DNA from: Halobaculum halobium
GTDB taxonomy: Archaea > Halobacteriota > Halobacteria > Halobacteriales > Haloferacaceae
Assembly: GCF_030127145.1 (NCBI RefSeq)
Contig: NZ_CP126158.1
Location: forward strand, 2,356,001-2,420,000
Length of the DNA: 64,000 bases
Direction: 5' to 3'
Below are positions 25,571-34,320 of the stretch, piece by piece (position 1 is the first letter of the stretch; the number at the start of each line of letters is the position of its first letter). The translations under genes and the position numbers were made by a program. The notes under the pieces are model-generated. The model made no database searches. It had not been told where the DNA came from and worked only from the letters and a program-made list of their open reading frames with translations.

Positions 25571-26713
25571 ATGGACATCTCAGATATCGCCGTGCCGGAG
25601 TTCGTAGAGGTGGACGCGGGCAAACGACTCGGGAAGATCCGCGCCATCTTCGATCGCGAGAATCCGAAGGGCATCATTGTGATGGAGAACGGCGAGTACG
25701 CGGGCGTCATCGGCGAGCGCGAACTGATCAACTCGCGCGTCGACGACGACACCAAAGCCGCGGCGCTGATGAAGTCGGCGCCGGAGGTCGCCCGCACCGA
25801 GGACGTACGCGAGGTCGCGCGCGTGCTGGTCGAGGGTAACGTGAAGATCGCGCCCGTCTACGAGGGCGAGCGACTGTACGGTATCGTCACCGTCGACGAC
25901 ATCCTCGCGGCCGTCCTCGACAACCTGGACGCGCTGGCCGTCGACGACATCTACACCGAGGACGTGGTCACCGTCCCCGAGGACGCCCACGTCGGCCAGG
26001 CGATCAACCGGCTGCGTGAGAACGGTATCTCGCGGCTCCCGGTCGTCAACGAGAACGGCCACCTGCAGGGTATCCTCACGACCCACGACATCGTGGACTT
26101 CGTCGTTCGCGACGACGAGCGGCAGGGCAGCGGCGACCGCAGCGGCGACCTCGACCGCATGCTCGACCTGCCGGTGTACGACATGATGTCGTCGCCGGTG
26201 CTCACCGTCACCGCCGAGATGTCGGTGCGTGCGGCGGTCGAGCTGATGATGGACAACGACGTGAGCGGGCTGGTCGTCACCCCCGGGGAGCGCGACGATC
26301 TGGTCGCCGGCGTGCTCACCAAGACCGACGTGTTGCGCGCGCTCACGTTCACCGAGGAGGACGCGATGGACGTGCAGGTGACGAACGTCCGCCTGCTCGA
26401 CACGCTCTCGCGCGAGGACATCCGCGAAGCCATCGGGCAGGTGTCGAACAAGTACCAGGAGATGCGCGTGCTCCACGCGCACGTCCGCTTCCACGAGCAC
26501 AAAGAGAAACTCCGGGGAACGCCGCTCATCCAGGCACAGATCCGGCTGCGGACCACGCACGGTCAGGTCGCCGGCTCGGGCGAGGGGTACGGCGCCGAGC
26601 ACGCGTTCCACGTCGCACTCGACAAGTTGGAGCGCAACGTCCTCGAAGTGAAGGGCGTCACCGCCGACGAGCGCTACCGCGGTCAGCTCCTCCGGAAGCT
26701 CGGGGAGCTGTGA
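25571..26713 (+). CDS. Four-CBS protein with hibernation-factor-like C-terminus (380 aa)
   Basis: Two Bateman modules: CBS repeats at about residues 1-60, 65-120, 125-185 and 200-265, each ending in a variant of GIVTVDDIL or GILTTHDIV. Such modules bind adenine nucleotides. The last 100 residues (RVLHAHVRFHEHKEKLRGTP, IQAQIRLRTTHG, then GYGAEHAFHVALDKLERNV) have the alternating strands and long helix of an S30AE/HPF-like fold, which in bacteria silences ribosomes. The assignment of that tail is by eye and needs structure comparison. Monocistronic, with a palindrome over its promoter. Confidence 0.8.
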   Translation: MDISDIAVPEFVEVDAGKRLGKIRAIFDRENPKGIIVMENGEYAGVIGERELINSRVDDDTKAAALMKSAPEVARTEDVREVARVLVEGNVKIAPVYEGERLYGIVTVDDILAAVLDNLDALAVDDIYTEDVVTVPEDAHVGQAINRLRENGISRLPVVNENGHLQGILTTHDIVDFVVRDDERQGSGDRSGDLDRMLDLPVYDMMSSPVLTVTAEMSVRAAVELMMDNDVSGLVVTPGERDDLVAGVLTKTDVLRALTFTEEDAMDVQVTNVRLLDTLSREDIREAIGQVSNKYQEMRVLHAHVRFHEHKEKLRGTPLIQAQIRLRTTHGQVAGSGEGYGAEHAFHVALDKLERNVLEVKGVTADERYRGQLLRKLGEL

Positions 26714-26804
26714 CCCGGTAGCCGTCTCGTCGAAGTCCCGCAGCACGGCTGATCCGCGGCGGCGCGATTCGCCGTCGGTCTTCGCGCGGTCCCGCCGTCG
26801 CGTT

Positions 26805-27671
26805 CTATCGACCGAGCAGCCGAGCCAACGTCCCGGTCGACCGTTCCTCCTCGACGCCGGCCTCCGTTCGGAACCGCTCGATCGCTCCGTCGTCGATGCC
26901 GTCGGCGTCGAGCCGAAGGGTGTCCGCGTCGCCTTCGGTCTCGACGACGACCTCGCGACCGCGAGTCGCGAGATAGACGCCCATTAACGCCACGCCGAGG
27001 AGGAGGACGAGCGCGCCGCCGACCCGGAGTGCGTCGTCGACGAGCGAGAGCACCGAGAGCACGCCGCCGACCATCGAGAGGAGTCCGCCGAGGCCGGCCG
27101 CGCCGGCGCCCTCGGGCGTCGCCGCGTTCATCGAATCGAGCGAGACCGTCGAGCCGCCGAGCACCATCGCGAGTCCACCGACCACGGCGTAGGCGATGGG
27201 CCGGACGAGCCAGTCGGTCGCGGTCGACGACGGCGACACGGCCGTTACGTTGACGCGGTGGACCCCGCGGAGGGTCGCGCGCTCGTCCGGGTCCGCGTGG
27301 GGCGCGTACGCGAGCACCCGGTGGCTCGTCGCCACGAGGCGACCGTCGGCGGCAGGGAGGTCCGCACGGACCTCCTCGCCGGCGTAGAGGTGCGACTCGA
27401 CGGGATCGGAAGCCGGCGCCCCCACCGCCCGGTCGCCGGCGGCGACGCCGGAAGCTACATCGCCGTCGCCGCCGCTGACGACATGGTCGGTCGAACCGAG
27501 AGAATCGGGGTCGTCGAGCGGCGACGGCTCGGCGGGCGAAACGACCGTGTCGGCGCCGTCGGCGCCGAACGAGCCGCCGTCGGTCGGTGGCTCGACCGCC
27601 GACCCGTCGTGACCGTCGGCCGGCCGGTCGCGGTCGTCGTCCGCGTCGCCCTCGAAGTCGAAGCCGCTCAT
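26805..27671 (-). CDS. PH-like membrane protein, third gene of the actin operon (288 aa)
   Basis: Residues 1-90 are acidic, Gly/Asp/Ser-rich and probably disordered. Residues 90-155 resemble a bacterial PH-like fold (LYAGEEVRADLPAADGRLVATSHRVLAY). Two to three membrane helices follow (IAYAVVGGLAMVLGG; LGGLLSMVGGVLSVLSLV; VGGALVLLLGVALMGVYLA), then a short acidic cytosolic tail. It starts 7 nt after the stop of the actin-like gene, so it is almost certainly in that operon. A role as membrane anchor is inference. Confidence 0.75.
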   Translation of the reverse strand: MSGFDFEGDADDDRDRPADGHDGSAVEPPTDGGSFGADGADTVVSPAEPSPLDDPDSLGSTDHVVSGGDGDVASGVAAGDRAVGAPASDPVESHLYAGEEVRADLPAADGRLVATSHRVLAYAPHADPDERATLRGVHRVNVTAVSPSSTATDWLVRPIAYAVVGGLAMVLGGSTVSLDSMNAATPEGAGAAGLGGLLSMVGGVLSVLSLVDDALRVGGALVLLLGVALMGVYLATRGREVVVETEGDADTLRLDADGIDDGAIERFRTEAGVEEERSTGTLARLLGR

Positions 27672-27678
27672 CGGCCCC

Positions 27679-28752
27679 TTACTGGCCCGCGAGCTTCTCG
27701 GCGATGCGCCGAGCGCCCTCCGCGGCCGCGAGGTCGGGCTCGTCGGGCACGACCACGGTCACGTCGCGGTCGAGCTCCTCGCACAGCCGACGCTCGAACT
27801 CCTCGGCGAGGCCGGGGATGCACGCCATGCCGCCCGTGACGGCGATCTCGTTGTTCAGCGAGAGCTGGTACACCTTCATGTAGTCGTTGGCGAGCTCCGG
27901 GAGGAACTCGTTGGCCACCTCGTCGACGGCGGCGTCGAGATACCAGTCGAGCGCGTCGACGACGCTGTCCTCGATGGTGAACTCGTGGGAGCCGCCGCCG
28001 GGCTGCTGGATCACGTCCGAGAACGGCTCGAAGTTGCCGACGTTGCCGTGCTCCTCTTTGTACTCTCGGGCGGTCGTCAGGTCGACGTGCACCCGCCCTT
28101 GCGTCTCCTCTTCGACGTTGGCGACGATGCGGCGGTCCACGTCGTTACCCGTCACCGAACCGGTGGAGAAGGGCACGAGCTGGTCGCCGCGGCGGTAGGC
28201 GCAGGCCTCGAGGTTCGTCGATCCCATGTTCACGGAGATGAACACGTCGTCGACGGCCTCGACCCCGCCGCCCATCGCAGGGATGGCACCGCACAGCGAC
28301 TCGGGGTACGCTCGCATGGTGTCTGCGCCGATGTCCGAGGACTCGATGACCTCGGTGAGGTTCTCCAAGCCGGCGTCGTTCTCCATCGTCGGGATGGCGT
28401 ACACGACCGCCGAGTCGGCGGGGACGTCGTTTGCCGCGAGCAGTTCTCGGAAGAACCGGCCGGCGAGCTCGGCTCGTTCGTCGTCCTCCGGGAGTCCGGA
28501 GCGGAGCATGTACTCGACGCGGTCGGGGTACTCTGTGGCGGCCTGCTCCCCGAACAGGGCCTTCTCGCTCCCGGTGATCGCGTCCTCGTACAGCGCGAGA
28601 CACGTGAGCGTCCGCACCGTCGTGAGGGCGTCGCTGTCGGCGTCCTCGGGGTACCGGAGCACGGTCCGCGTGGAGCCGAGCTTCACGCCGATCGGGGTCG
28701 GATTGCTGGACTCGAAACTGTCGTCGTCTGCGGATTCAGATTCTGCTGCCAT
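27679..28752 (-). CDS. Actin/MreB-superfamily protein, salactin-like (357 aa)
   Basis: Actin-fold ATPase. Phosphate-1 loop PIGVKLGSTRTVLRY, phosphate-2 loop DDVFISVNMGSTNLEACAYRRGD, and adenosine loop EIAVTGGMACIPGLAEEF are in order. An acidic Ser-rich start (MAAESESADDD) precedes. It is closest in design to salactin, the filament-forming actin homologue of Halobacterium salinarum, and to similar Haloferax proteins. The ATG at 28752 lies 2 nt after the stop of the ArlD/E-like gene. It likely forms filaments; cargo or shape role is not visible in sequence. Confidence 0.82.
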   Translation of the reverse strand: MAAESESADDDSFESSNPTPIGVKLGSTRTVLRYPEDADSDALTTVRTLTCLALYEDAITGSEKALFGEQAATEYPDRVEYMLRSGLPEDDERAELAGRFFRELLAANDVPADSAVVYAIPTMENDAGLENLTEVIESSDIGADTMRAYPESLCGAIPAMGGGVEAVDDVFISVNMGSTNLEACAYRRGDQLVPFSTGSVTGNDVDRRIVANVEEETQGRVHVDLTTAREYKEEHGNVGNFEPFSDVIQQPGGGSHEFTIEDSVVDALDWYLDAAVDEVANEFLPELANDYMKVYQLSLNNEIAVTGGMACIPGLAEEFERRLCEELDRDVTVVVPDEPDLAAAEGARRIAEKLAGQ

Positions 28753-28754
28753 GG

Positions 28755-29213
28755 TTATCGGAGCGCGGCGAGGCGGGCGACGAACAGCAGGCTCGTGCGA
28801 TGGTGGCCGACGGAGAGCCGCGAGCCGTCGGTGTCGTCGAAGGCTTCGAGGTACGCCGCGAGGGCGTCCTCGACGGACTCGTCGAGCCACTCCACGTCCC
28901 GATAGAAGGCGAGCGCCTCGCGGGCGCGTTCGCGCCCGCCGACGCCGACGAGGTAGCGTAACCAGTCGAGCACGAGCTGGGTCCCGACCACCGAGTCCGG
29001 AAGACTCGGCAGGTAGGGCCTGCTCGCGCCGCCGGCCGCCGCCTGAAGGAGGAAGGCGTCTTCCACCTGCGCCGCCCGCACGCGCGCGTCCGCTCGACCG
29101 AGGAAATCGTCCGGCTGCGTCCACCGGTCGGGTTCCTCGTCGGCGTGCGTCGGCGCCGCCGCTCCCGTCAACGCTCGCAACTCCTTCGGGTCGTAATCGC
29201 TCGGTCTGAGCAT
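28755..29213 (-). CDS. ArlD/ArlE (FlaD/E) family protein (152 aa)
   Basis: The C-terminal 90 residues match the archaellum-associated FlaD/E domain: YLPSLPDSVVGTQLVLDWLRYLV, then ALAFYRDVEWLDESVEDALAAYLEAF. The N-terminus begins LRPSDYDPKELRAL. In archaella the ArlCDE proteins form a cytosolic ring that links motor and chemotaxis. No other arl gene is here, so this is a paralogue in a different setting, directly ahead of the actin homologue. A GTG at 29231 is an alternative start. TATTTATG at 29266-29274 is the likely TATA element of the three-gene operon. Confidence 0.78.
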   Translation of the reverse strand: MLRPSDYDPKELRALTGAAAPTHADEEPDRWTQPDDFLGRADARVRAAQVEDAFLLQAAAGGASRPYLPSLPDSVVGTQLVLDWLRYLVGVGGRERAREALAFYRDVEWLDESVEDALAAYLEAFDDTDGSRLSVGHHRTSLLFVARLAALR

Positions 29214-29265
29214 GTCCTGGTTCGTCCGCACTCCCTGTGCCGCTGGCAGTCGCTACCCGGAACTG

Positions 29266-29274
29266 TCATAAATA
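29266..29274 (-). promoter_or_regulatory. TATA element of the ArlD/E-actin-PH operon
   Basis: The minus strand reads CTATTTATGA across 29266-29274, one of the better TATA elements in the window. It implies a transcript start near 29243, leaving a short leader before the first gene. Confidence 0.5.
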
Positions 29275-29336
29275 GCTGCGCTCCTGAATATCACGTCTGA
29301 AATAGCGGCCGGGGACGGGCAGGTCGTCAGCGACGG

Positions 29337-30374
29337 TCAGGCGCGAACCAGCGAGTCTGCGCCGTGGTCGTCGACCCACGCGAACGCGAACAGGCGGCGC
29401 GCGGGGAGCCGCTCCAGCGCGTCGCCGACGGACGCCGCCCCGGTGTGGGCCGCCGGCTGATCGACCGTCTCGCCGGTCGCGCCGTTCCACAGCGCGTCGC
29501 CGCCGCGGAATCCGCCGGAACGGGGCTCCCAGTCGTATCCGGGATCGCGGAAGGCGTGGACGCCGCGGTCGTCGGTGGCGAACACGACGACGTCGACGGC
29601 TCCGACGGCGAGCGTCACGAGGCCGCCCGCGTCGGCGACGACCGGTTCGGGCACGCCGACGGACTCCCGGTCCCCGTTCGCGTCGTCGAACGAGAGGCCG
29701 CAGACGACGGCCTTCGGGTCGAGCCAGTCCAGGTCCCACGTGCGGGAACCGGACCCGTCGCCGCGGTGAGCCTCCAGTCCGAACCCCTCCGTGTCGAAGT
29801 ACGCCTCGTACGGCCCGGCGTCGTAGTCGATGCTCGCGGGCCTGTCGTCGTCGCTGGCGGCCTCGCTCGCCCCGCCGGGCGGGGCCATGACCGCGCCCTC
29901 GGGGTGGTGGTCGCGAAAGCATGATAGCGTGTACAGCGACGCGGCCAAGACGTCGAGGCGCGTCCCGCGGAGTTTCCCGCCGATAGCGACACCGGCCGAC
30001 TGCTTCCACTCCGACCCCGTCTCGCGGTCGTACATGACGAGGTCGTCGTCCGCGAGCTTTCCCGAGACGCCGAACTCGAGGGTTCGCCCGTCGACGACGC
30101 GGTCGTAGACGACGGCGCTGCCACACAGCGGGCACCACGTGACTGCGACCGGCCGACCGGCGATCTCGTCGTTGACGATCTCGTGGTAGTGCAGGTACCG
30201 GACGGGGTAAGCTCGGGCCTCTCCGTCGATCTCGAGGGCGATCACCTCCTCGTCGGGATCGAGTTCGCCGTCCGCGACCGCGACGAACGTCGGGTCGTCG
30301 ACCGACGGGATAGCGTCGCGCGGGATCACCTGCCGGACCTCGCCGGGTTCGCGGATCAGTGCGTCGTCGCTCAC
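29337..30374 (-). CDS. DUF3179 domain protein (345 aa)
   Basis: Typical DUF3179 signatures: HEIVNDEIAGRPVAVTWCPLCGSAVVYDR with the conserved CPLCG, LEFGVSGKLADDDLVMYDRETGSEWKQ, and a late GYDWEPRSGGFRGGDALWNGATGE. No signal peptide. Function of the family is unproven. It starts with GTG at 30374, which overlaps the stop of the alanyl-tRNA editing gene (GTGA), so the two are translationally coupled. Confidence 0.85.
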   Translation of the reverse strand: MSDDALIREPGEVRQVIPRDAIPSVDDPTFVAVADGELDPDEEVIALEIDGEARAYPVRYLHYHEIVNDEIAGRPVAVTWCPLCGSAVVYDRVVDGRTLEFGVSGKLADDDLVMYDRETGSEWKQSAGVAIGGKLRGTRLDVLAASLYTLSCFRDHHPEGAVMAPPGGASEAASDDDRPASIDYDAGPYEAYFDTEGFGLEAHRGDGSGSRTWDLDWLDPKAVVCGLSFDDANGDRESVGVPEPVVADAGGLVTLAVGAVDVVVFATDDRGVHAFRDPGYDWEPRSGGFRGGDALWNGATGETVDQPAAHTGAASVGDALERLPARRLFAFAWVDDHGADSLVRA

Positions 30375-31177
30375 GTGTCCGCGAGCGTGAACTCCACGCG
30401 TTCCTTCTCGCCGCCCTGCGTCGTTCGACCCTCGACGGTCACCTCGCCGAGCGCGTCGGTCCCGTCGACGTGGGTACCGGCACAGGCGGTTCGGTCGAAC
30501 GGGTCGTCCGCCCCGGCTGCTCGCGCGTCGCCCCCCTCCCCGCTCGCGCTTCCCGGGGCGCTCCGCGCCCCGCCGATCTCCACGATCCGAAGCTCGGTGA
30601 TCGAACTCGGGAGCAGGTCGATCCGCGTGCGCTCGGTGTCCAGTTCTGCCTCGGCGACCTCCCGGTCCATCGTGTAGTGGCGCACGGGGAGCGCGTCGTC
30701 GACGAGGGCGTTCATGCGCGCCTCGATGTCGGCGAGGTCGGTCTCGGAGAACTTCGGGTGCTCGGCGTCGAGGCGCGCGCGGTCGGCGTAGAGCTGGTTG
30801 CCGACCGTCCGGGCGTCGAAGTCTGCCAGCAGGACCGCCGAGAGGAGGTGCTGGGCGGTGTGGTAGCGCATATGGGCGTGCCGGCGGTCCCAGTCGACGA
30901 CGCCGCGGACGCGCGTGCCCTCGGGCGGCGCCGCGCCGTCGAGGTGATGGTACACCGTGTCCGTCTTCTCCACGTCGGTGACGGCGAACTCGGCGCCGTC
31001 AGCGTCGCCGCCGGTGGCAGCGTCGAGCGCGCGGAGCGTCCCCGTGTCGTTGGGCTGGCCGCCGCCAGTCGGGTAGAAGTGCGTCCGGTCGAGGACGACG
31101 CGGTCGTCGAGCGCGCGATCGACAGTCGCCTCGAACTCGCCGACGGTGCTGTCCGCGAGATACAGCTGTTCGGTCAC
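30371..31177 (-). CDS. Alanyl-tRNA editing protein, AlaX type (268 aa)
   Basis: Free-standing editing domain that hydrolyses Ser or Gly mis-attached to tRNA-Ala. The zinc motifs HTAQHLLS and CAGTHV are intact. THFYPTGGGQPNDTG marks the N-terminal beta-barrel, and IDLLPSSITELRIVEI lies between. A low-complexity acidic/Gly insert precedes the CAGTH motif. A GTG at 31177 (VTEQLYLAD) is the best start. No alanyl-tRNA synthetase gene nearby. Confidence 0.88.
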   Translation of the reverse strand: MTEQLYLADSTVGEFEATVDRALDDRVVLDRTHFYPTGGGQPNDTGTLRALDAATGGDADGAEFAVTDVEKTDTVYHHLDGAAPPEGTRVRGVVDWDRRHAHMRYHTAQHLLSAVLLADFDARTVGNQLYADRARLDAEHPKFSETDLADIEARMNALVDDALPVRHYTMDREVAEAELDTERTRIDLLPSSITELRIVEIGGARSAPGSASGEGGDARAAGADDPFDRTACAGTHVDGTDALGEVTVEGRTTQGGEKERVEFTLADT

Positions 31178-31370
31178 GCCCGAACGTGGGCGACGGGCGC
31201 ACTTAGCGGTTCGTGAGGCGGCCGTTCGGGCCCCGCGTCGCCGAGTCGGTCGGTTCGGCTCGGTTCGCCGCGCCGGGTCCGACCTGTCGTAACGACTAAG
31301 GACGAAACAGGCCGTATCATTCCGTAATGAGAATATCATTCGTCTCTTCGCGAACTGATCTACACCGGGG

Positions 31371-32075
31371 GTGGACACCGTGGGCGTCGAAATAAAGGGC
31401 TCGCGCGTCACCTCCGAGGAGATCGCGGACATGGAGCACTTCGTTCGCGAGTACCTCGCGGCGTCCGTCGAGAGCGAGGACGACGGCGGCCGGATGCGGT
31501 GGTACCCGTGGCACTCCGCCGAGTACCGCTTCAACCACATCCTGAACGTGGTCGACATCGCCGAGCAGATCGCCGCCAAGGAGGGCGCGGACACCGACGT
31601 GGTGCGCGTCGCCGCGCTGTTTCACGACGTGTCGAAGCTGGAGGCCGACCAGGACGTCCACGCCGAAGAGGGTGCCCGCGTCGCGCGGCAGTACCTCGAA
31701 ACGCACGGCGAATACCCGGAGTCGTTCGTCGCCGAGGTGTGCTCGTCCGTCGAGGACCACTCGTATCAGGGGCCGGTGACGGACCTCTCGCTTGAGACGC
31801 AGTGTCTCATCGAGGCCGACCTGCTCGACAAGGTGGGTGCCAACGGCACCACGCTGATGATCCTCCGGATGGGATACGAGGCGCGGACGCACATGGACGC
31901 CGCCGAGATGGTTCAGCGCGTGTTAGAGCGCGGCCGCGAGCACGCCTCGCGCGTCGAGAGCGACACCGCCGAGTCGATCGCACACGAGCGAATCAAGCGC
32001 GTGAAGTGGTTCCGCGAGTGGCTCGAGGACGAGGTCGCCGAGATGAGCCACGACCGCGAGTTCGACGCGAGCTGA
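31371..32075 (+). CDS. HD-domain phosphohydrolase (234 aa)
   Basis: Metal-dependent HD superfamily. The ligand set is visible: HSAEYRFNHILNVV, then ALFHDVSKLEADQDVHAEEGA, CSSVEDHSYQG and LIEADLLDKVG. The C-terminal helices are charged. GTG starts at 31371 or 31380 are both possible. Substrate, nucleotide or otherwise, cannot be deduced. Stands alone, facing the twin epimerase genes. Confidence 0.82.
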   Translation: MDTVGVEIKGSRVTSEEIADMEHFVREYLAASVESEDDGGRMRWYPWHSAEYRFNHILNVVDIAEQIAAKEGADTDVVRVAALFHDVSKLEADQDVHAEEGARVARQYLETHGEYPESFVAEVCSSVEDHSYQGPVTDLSLETQCLIEADLLDKVGANGTTLMILRMGYEARTHMDAAEMVQRVLERGREHASRVESDTAESIAHERIKRVKWFREWLEDEVAEMSHDREFDAS

Positions 32076-32112
32076 CGCGACCAGTCGACGGCAGCGACGC
32101 CGACTCCCGGCT

Positions 32113-33105
32113 TCAGAGCGTGTCGAGCACGCCGAGCACGCGCTCTTCTGCGTCCCGCCCGGGATCGTGTTCGCTCCCGTCGCGGTCGCTGTCGCGGTGT
32201 TCGGCCACCGTGGCCTCCATCGCCTCCGACAGCGGCGTCGACTCCCAGCCCAGGCCGGCCAGCTTGTCCGTGTCGAGCACGTGCGGGTAGTCGCGATAGA
32301 GCACGAAGTCCTCGGGCGCGAGGTCGGCGGCCGCGAGTTCCCGTTCGCCGGCGTGGACGACCGCGCAGTCTGTGTCGGCGGCGTCGGCGATCAGGTTTAT
32401 CATCTCCTCCATCGTGACCAGTCGGCGGTCGCCGACGTTGTACGCCTCGCCGGGCTCGCCCGCCTCGGCGACGATCCGCAGGGCGCTCGCCACGTCCTCG
32501 ACGTACGCGCGATGCCAGAGGTTCTGCCCGTCGCCGGGGACGACCACGCGGTCGTGATCCAGCACGCGGTCGATCCAGTAGTCCAGCCGCTCGGTGTAGT
32601 CGTGCGGGCCGTAGACGATGCACGGCCGGACAGACATGGCGTTCACGCCCTCCTCGGCGGCGGCGGCGATCTCGCGATCGCCCTCCGCCTTGCGCGGGCC
32701 GTAGGAGTCGTGGGAGTCGTCGGTCGCCTGCTCGTCGGTGCACTCGCACAGCTCGGTCTCGCCCTCGCGCTTAGGAATCTCCTCGACGCCGTAGGCCGAC
32801 CCCGAGGAGATGTACACGTAGCCGTCGACGTCGGCGAACACGTCGGTGGCGACGCGAACGTCTTCGGGGTAGTAGGCGACGCAGTCGATGACGACGTCGG
32901 GCTCGACCGAGAGCTTCGCCGTCTTCAGGTCCAGCTCCTCGCGGCGGTCGCCCTCGACGTGCTGTACCGTGTCGTGTCCGTCGAACGGGTTCTCGTGGTT
33001 CCCGCGGTTGAATATCGTGACCTCGTAGCCGTGGTCGAGCAGGTCGTCGACGACGTGTCGCCCGATGAAGCGCGTGCCGCCGATGACGAGCGCGGTGTCT
33101 GCCAT
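32113..33105 (-). CDS. NAD-dependent epimerase/dehydratase family protein, copy A (330 aa)
   Basis: Extended SDR fold. NAD-binding LVIGGTRFIGRHVVDDL at the N-terminus, then DVVIDCVAYYPEDV, YISSGSAYG, SYGPRKAEGDREI (the YxxxK-like motif is Tyr-Gly-Pro-Arg-Lys), RPCIVYGPHDYTERLDYW. The sugar-nucleotide or other substrate is unknown. It is a tandem paralogue of the gene at 33214, same strand, 108 bp apart. Confidence 0.85.
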   Translation of the reverse strand: MADTALVIGGTRFIGRHVVDDLLDHGYEVTIFNRGNHENPFDGHDTVQHVEGDRREELDLKTAKLSVEPDVVIDCVAYYPEDVRVATDVFADVDGYVYISSGSAYGVEEIPKREGETELCECTDEQATDDSHDSYGPRKAEGDREIAAAAEEGVNAMSVRPCIVYGPHDYTERLDYWIDRVLDHDRVVVPGDGQNLWHRAYVEDVASALRIVAEAGEPGEAYNVGDRRLVTMEEMINLIADAADTDCAVVHAGERELAAADLAPEDFVLYRDYPHVLDTDKLAGLGWESTPLSEAMEATVAEHRDSDRDGSEHDPGRDAEERVLGVLDTL

Positions 33106-33213
33106 ACGCGGGGCGTCGCGCGCGGCGGCCGAAAACCTCGCGGTCCCCGGACGGATCTCCGGTTCGCGGCGGGGTGCGCGGGCGAGCGAGCGCCCGACAC
33201 GTCGCCGGCGGCG

Positions 33214-34209
33214 CTACTCGTCGGCCACCGCCGCGATAACGGCTTCCTCGGTCCGTCGGTCGAGCGACTCCTCGGGGCCGGTGACGCCCGCCTCGACGTG
33301 CGCCTGAACCGTGTTGGCGACGTACTCCGCCGGCGGCGTCGACTCCCATCCGAGGGCCGCGAGCTTCTCGGTCGACACGAGCATCGGGTCGGGGGCGTAG
33401 AGGGGCACGTCGATCGGGGCCACGTCGTGGGCGGCGAGTTCGCGCGCGCTCGCGTGGACTGGCTCCACCTCCGTGTCGAGTGCGTCTGCGATCAACTCCA
33501 GCGAGCGATCGAGGGAGTAGGCGGATCGGTCGGCGGCGTTGTACGCCTCGCCGGGCGCTCCCTCCTCGGCGACCAACAGGAGCGCGCGAGCGAGGTCGCG
33601 CACGGACACCCGGTGGAGCAGCGATCCGCCGTCACCGGGGACGAGTACCTCGTCATGCTCGGCGACGCGGTTCACCCAGTAGCCGAAGCGCTCTGTGTAG
33701 TCGTGCGGCCCCTGCACGAGCACCGGGCGGACCGCCATCGCCTCGACGCCCTCGTCGGCGGCCGCGAACACCGCGCGGTCGCACTCGGCCTTGCGCGGGC
33801 CGTACGTTTCGACGGAGTCGTCGTCCTCCTGTTCGGGGTCGCACGGGTGGAGGGGCGTCTCGCCCTCGCGCATCGGCACGTCGCCGGGGACGTACGCCGA
33901 CCCCGAGGAGACGTACACGTAGCGCGCGTCGGCGAACACGTCGGTCGCCTCGCGAACCTCGCCCGGGTGGAGCCCGATGAAGTCGACGACGACGTCGGGA
34001 TCGACGGCGTCGCGGGCGTCCACCAGATCCGCGCGCTCGGTTCGGTCGCCGCGCAGGTTCTCCGCGCCGTCGCGGTCGGCGAAGGGGTCGCCGTGCTCGC
34101 CGCGCGTAACGGTCGTGACGTCGTAGCCGGCGCCGAGGAACGCCTCGACGGCGTGCCGGCCGATGAAGCGGGTGCCGCCGACGAACAGCGCGGTGTCGTA
34201 GCTGGGCAT
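33214..34209 (-). CDS. NAD-dependent epimerase/dehydratase family protein, copy B (331 aa)
   Basis: Same layout as copy A: ALFVGGTRFIGRHAVEAF, DVVVDFIGLHPGEV, YVSSGSAYVPGDV, TYGPRKAECDRAV, RPVLVQGPHDYTERFGYW. The ATG at 34209 is used since upstream in-frame sequence is not coding-like. The local duplication looks old because the two copies differ at many positions. No glycosyltransferase or sugar gene adjoins. Confidence 0.85.
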   Translation of the reverse strand: MPSYDTALFVGGTRFIGRHAVEAFLGAGYDVTTVTRGEHGDPFADRDGAENLRGDRTERADLVDARDAVDPDVVVDFIGLHPGEVREATDVFADARYVYVSSGSAYVPGDVPMREGETPLHPCDPEQEDDDSVETYGPRKAECDRAVFAAADEGVEAMAVRPVLVQGPHDYTERFGYWVNRVAEHDEVLVPGDGGSLLHRVSVRDLARALLLVAEEGAPGEAYNAADRSAYSLDRSLELIADALDTEVEPVHASARELAAHDVAPIDVPLYAPDPMLVSTEKLAALGWESTPPAEYVANTVQAHVEAGVTGPEESLDRRTEEAVIAAVADE

Positions 34210-34320
34210 GTGGTCGCGTGCGCGAGAACCATGAAAACCGTTCGCTTCCCGGCGGTTCAGCACCCGAGCGAGGTGGGGACGGCGGCGGTGCCGGACGGAG
34301 ACGGCGTCGGCGGCGGAATC

